From contig NZ_BONY01000076.1 in NCBI RefSeq assembly GCF_016862955.1, positions 1-45,136 of the forward strand: 45,136 nucleotides of DNA, read 5' to 3'. The number at the start of each line of letters is the position of its first letter. Position 1 is the stretch's first letter. The notes under the pieces are model-generated. The model saw nothing but the letters and a program-made list of their open reading frames with translations. It was not told where the DNA came from and did not search any database. This DNA comes from Rhizocola hellebori. GTDB lineage: Bacteria; Actinomycetota; Actinomycetes; Mycobacteriales; Micromonosporaceae. The translations under genes and the position numbers were made by a program. Shown here in pieces: positions 44,025 to 45,136 of this stretch.

Positions 44025-45136
44025 TCAGCCCTGCCACTGGTGGTAGAACTGTGCGTTGCCGCCGATGGTGAACAGGTCGAGTCGCCGCGGTCCCCATGAC
44101 ACCGCGCTCATGTGGCCCGGCCAGAATCCTCCGAGATTCTCGATGTCCCAGGGGTGGTCTTCGTGCCACGCGTGGTACATCGGCGCATTGTAGGGATCGC
44201 TGGACACATCCTGCTTGGTGAAGAAGTCGACGCGTGGCCGGCCCCAGCTGACCGTTGTTATCGGGCTTGTGGTCGCATACCCGTTGCTGCGGGTCCAGGT
44301 CGCGATGCCTTCCTTGCCGAACCAGCCGGTTCCGGGATCCTGCCAGAAGTGCAGCACAAGTCCACCCAGGTTCCGTGTATCGGTGGTGGACACGAACAGG
44401 TCGAGCCGGCCGGGGGCGGACGACACCGCGTCGAGGAAGCCCGGCCGCTCCCACCAGCTCATCGGCAGATACTCGTAGTAAAACGACTGACCGGCGTTCT
44501 GGAAGAAGTGCATCACCGACGAGCCGATGGTCACGAAGAGGTCGAGGCGGCCATACGAGGTAGTCGCGGCGAGGATCGGCGAGCTCGGCCCGTAGTTGCC
44601 GAGGGATTCGAGGCCGAAGACGGCACCGGTCGGCGTCAGATGCGGGTACCAGTAGTGGTAGATGTGGTTGTTGCGCCCGAGCGTGAACACGTCGAATCGG
44701 CCAGGCCCCCACGAGACCGCCTCGATCATGCCGGCTGGCCAGTCGCCGCCCAGCGACTCGCTGCGGAAGAAGCCTTCTACGTCAACCTGCCAATAGTGAT
44801 ACATCTGGCTGTCCCTCCCGACGATGAACACGTCGCGGCGGCCGGGCTCCGACGTCACCGCGGCGACGGAGTTGAGCTGGAAAAACCCACCCAGCGCCTC
44901 CATGTAGAAGGGTTCGCCGGGGTTCTGCCAGTAGTGGTAGAGCTGGTAGTTCCGTCCGATCAGGAACGCGTCGATGCGGCCCGACCGTGCGATGACGGTC
45001 GTCTTCTGGTTGGCCCAGTCCCCTCCGAGGCTCTCGAGGCCAAACGTGGCGGCTGCCGCGACACGTGCGTTGGATGGAGGAGGCGCGGCCGCGTATGCGG
45101 GGCTTCCGAATGCCATCATCGAGGCAGCTGCAACGA
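44025..45136 (-). CDS. Secreted PLL-like beta-propeller lectin (5' end outside window)
   Basis: At least 364 residues. The frame stays open to the right edge; the residues just before the first in-window ATG (45119) are VAAAS, then MMAFGSPAYAAA, which together look like the end of a signal peptide with cleavage after AYA. The true start is therefore beyond 45136. The mature part has seven or so repeats of about 48 residues, each with (E-S-L-G-G-x-W), (A-V-S-W-G-P-G-R-x-D-V-F) and (G-R-x-x-x-x-Y-H-Y-W-Q) motifs, typical of PLL-type sugar-binding propellers. It is probably an exported carbohydrate-binding protein. The TGA is at the end of 'FYHQWQG'. Confidence 0.85.
   Translation of the reverse strand, partial: VAAASMMAFGSPAYAAAPPPSNARVAAAATFGLESLGGDWANQKTTVIARSGRIDAFLIGRNYQLYHYWQNPGEPFYMEALGGFFQLNSVAAVTSEPGRRDVFIVGRDSQMYHYWQVDVEGFFRSESLGGDWPAGMIEAVSWGPGRFDVFTLGRNNHIYHYWYPHLTPTGAVFGLESLGNYGPSSPILAATTSYGRLDLFVTIGSSVMHFFQNAGQSFYYEYLPMSWWERPGFLDAVSSAPGRLDLFVSTTDTRNLGGLVLHFWQDPGTGWFGKEGIATWTRSNGYATTSPITTVSWGRPRVDFFTKQDVSSDPYNAPMYHAWHEDHPWDIENLGGFWPGHMSAVSWGPRRLDLFTIGGNAQFYHQWQG

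Noticed and set aside
43582-44712. A 376-codon minus-strand open frame
   Set aside because: It overlaps the propeller gene on the same strand in another phase and its product is Arg/Pro/His-rich with no motif. It is a GC-frame shadow. Only the part near 43910-43990 (GVELAFPDLIDWLHTG) looks protein-like and may be debris.

Overview
The window is GC-rich, with GTG/TTG starts and strong third-position GC codon bias. Its gene families (membrane-anchored NACHT and NB-ARC proteins with TPRs, nSTAND1, DUF4259, lipobox lipoproteins) point to a high-GC actinomycete (Actinomycetota). I cannot name a genus from sequence alone. No rRNA, tRNA or housekeeping gene is visible. The stretch reads as an accessory island with mobile elements, gene debris and dispersed intergenic repeats.

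Layout. 1-230: 16-bp tandem repeats running into a dispersed 60-75 bp repeat family that recurs near 3.3, 7.6, 10.2, 18.9, 27.9 and 40.2 kb. 394-3192: an Apaf-1-like TIR/NB-ARC/WD40 protein. 3.4-10 kb: small singletons (pentapeptide-repeat protein, membrane-anchored protein, relic of a WD40 protein, HNH-like zinc protein, VirB2-like pilin, an uncharacterised C-terminally membrane-anchored protein, two possible immunity-like proteins). 11.1-12.7 kb: a lipoprotein/membrane-protein operon. 12.7-13.9 kb: a membrane NACHT protein cut off at its C terminus. 14.0-18.5 kb: a membrane protein, then a small accessory gene directly upstream of an nSTAND1 NTPase whose C terminus is not a WD40 propeller. 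19.1-22.5 kb: a multi-span membrane protein gene split by a complete IS21-family element with an 8-bp target duplication. 23.5-43.3 kb: four large NB-ARC/TPR proteins and one polytopic NACHT protein on alternating strands, interspersed with a VapBC toxin-antitoxin pair, a serine resolvase, a CHAT-less TPR protein, an IS30 relic and a DUF4259 protein. 43.7-45.1 kb: a gene fragment with an in-frame stop, a perfect 15-bp inverted repeat, and a secreted beta-propeller lectin-like protein running off the right edge.

What ties it together. Eight STAND-class ATPases lie in about 43 kb. Six carry an N-terminal hydrophobic hairpin directly before the ATPase domain, across two different STAND clades (NACHT and NB-ARC). 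The sensor ends differ (WD40, four kinds of TPR array, polytopic membrane domain, a novel region). Only one has a recognisable effector domain (TIR). By family precedent such proteins are ligand-triggered oligomerising switches, often in anti-phage defence. The inferred picture is an array of membrane-tethered, NLR-like sensors kept in a rapidly rearranging region, with several already decayed (truncated NACHT, WD40 relic, IS-split gene). Function is inference; the architecture is read directly from the translations.
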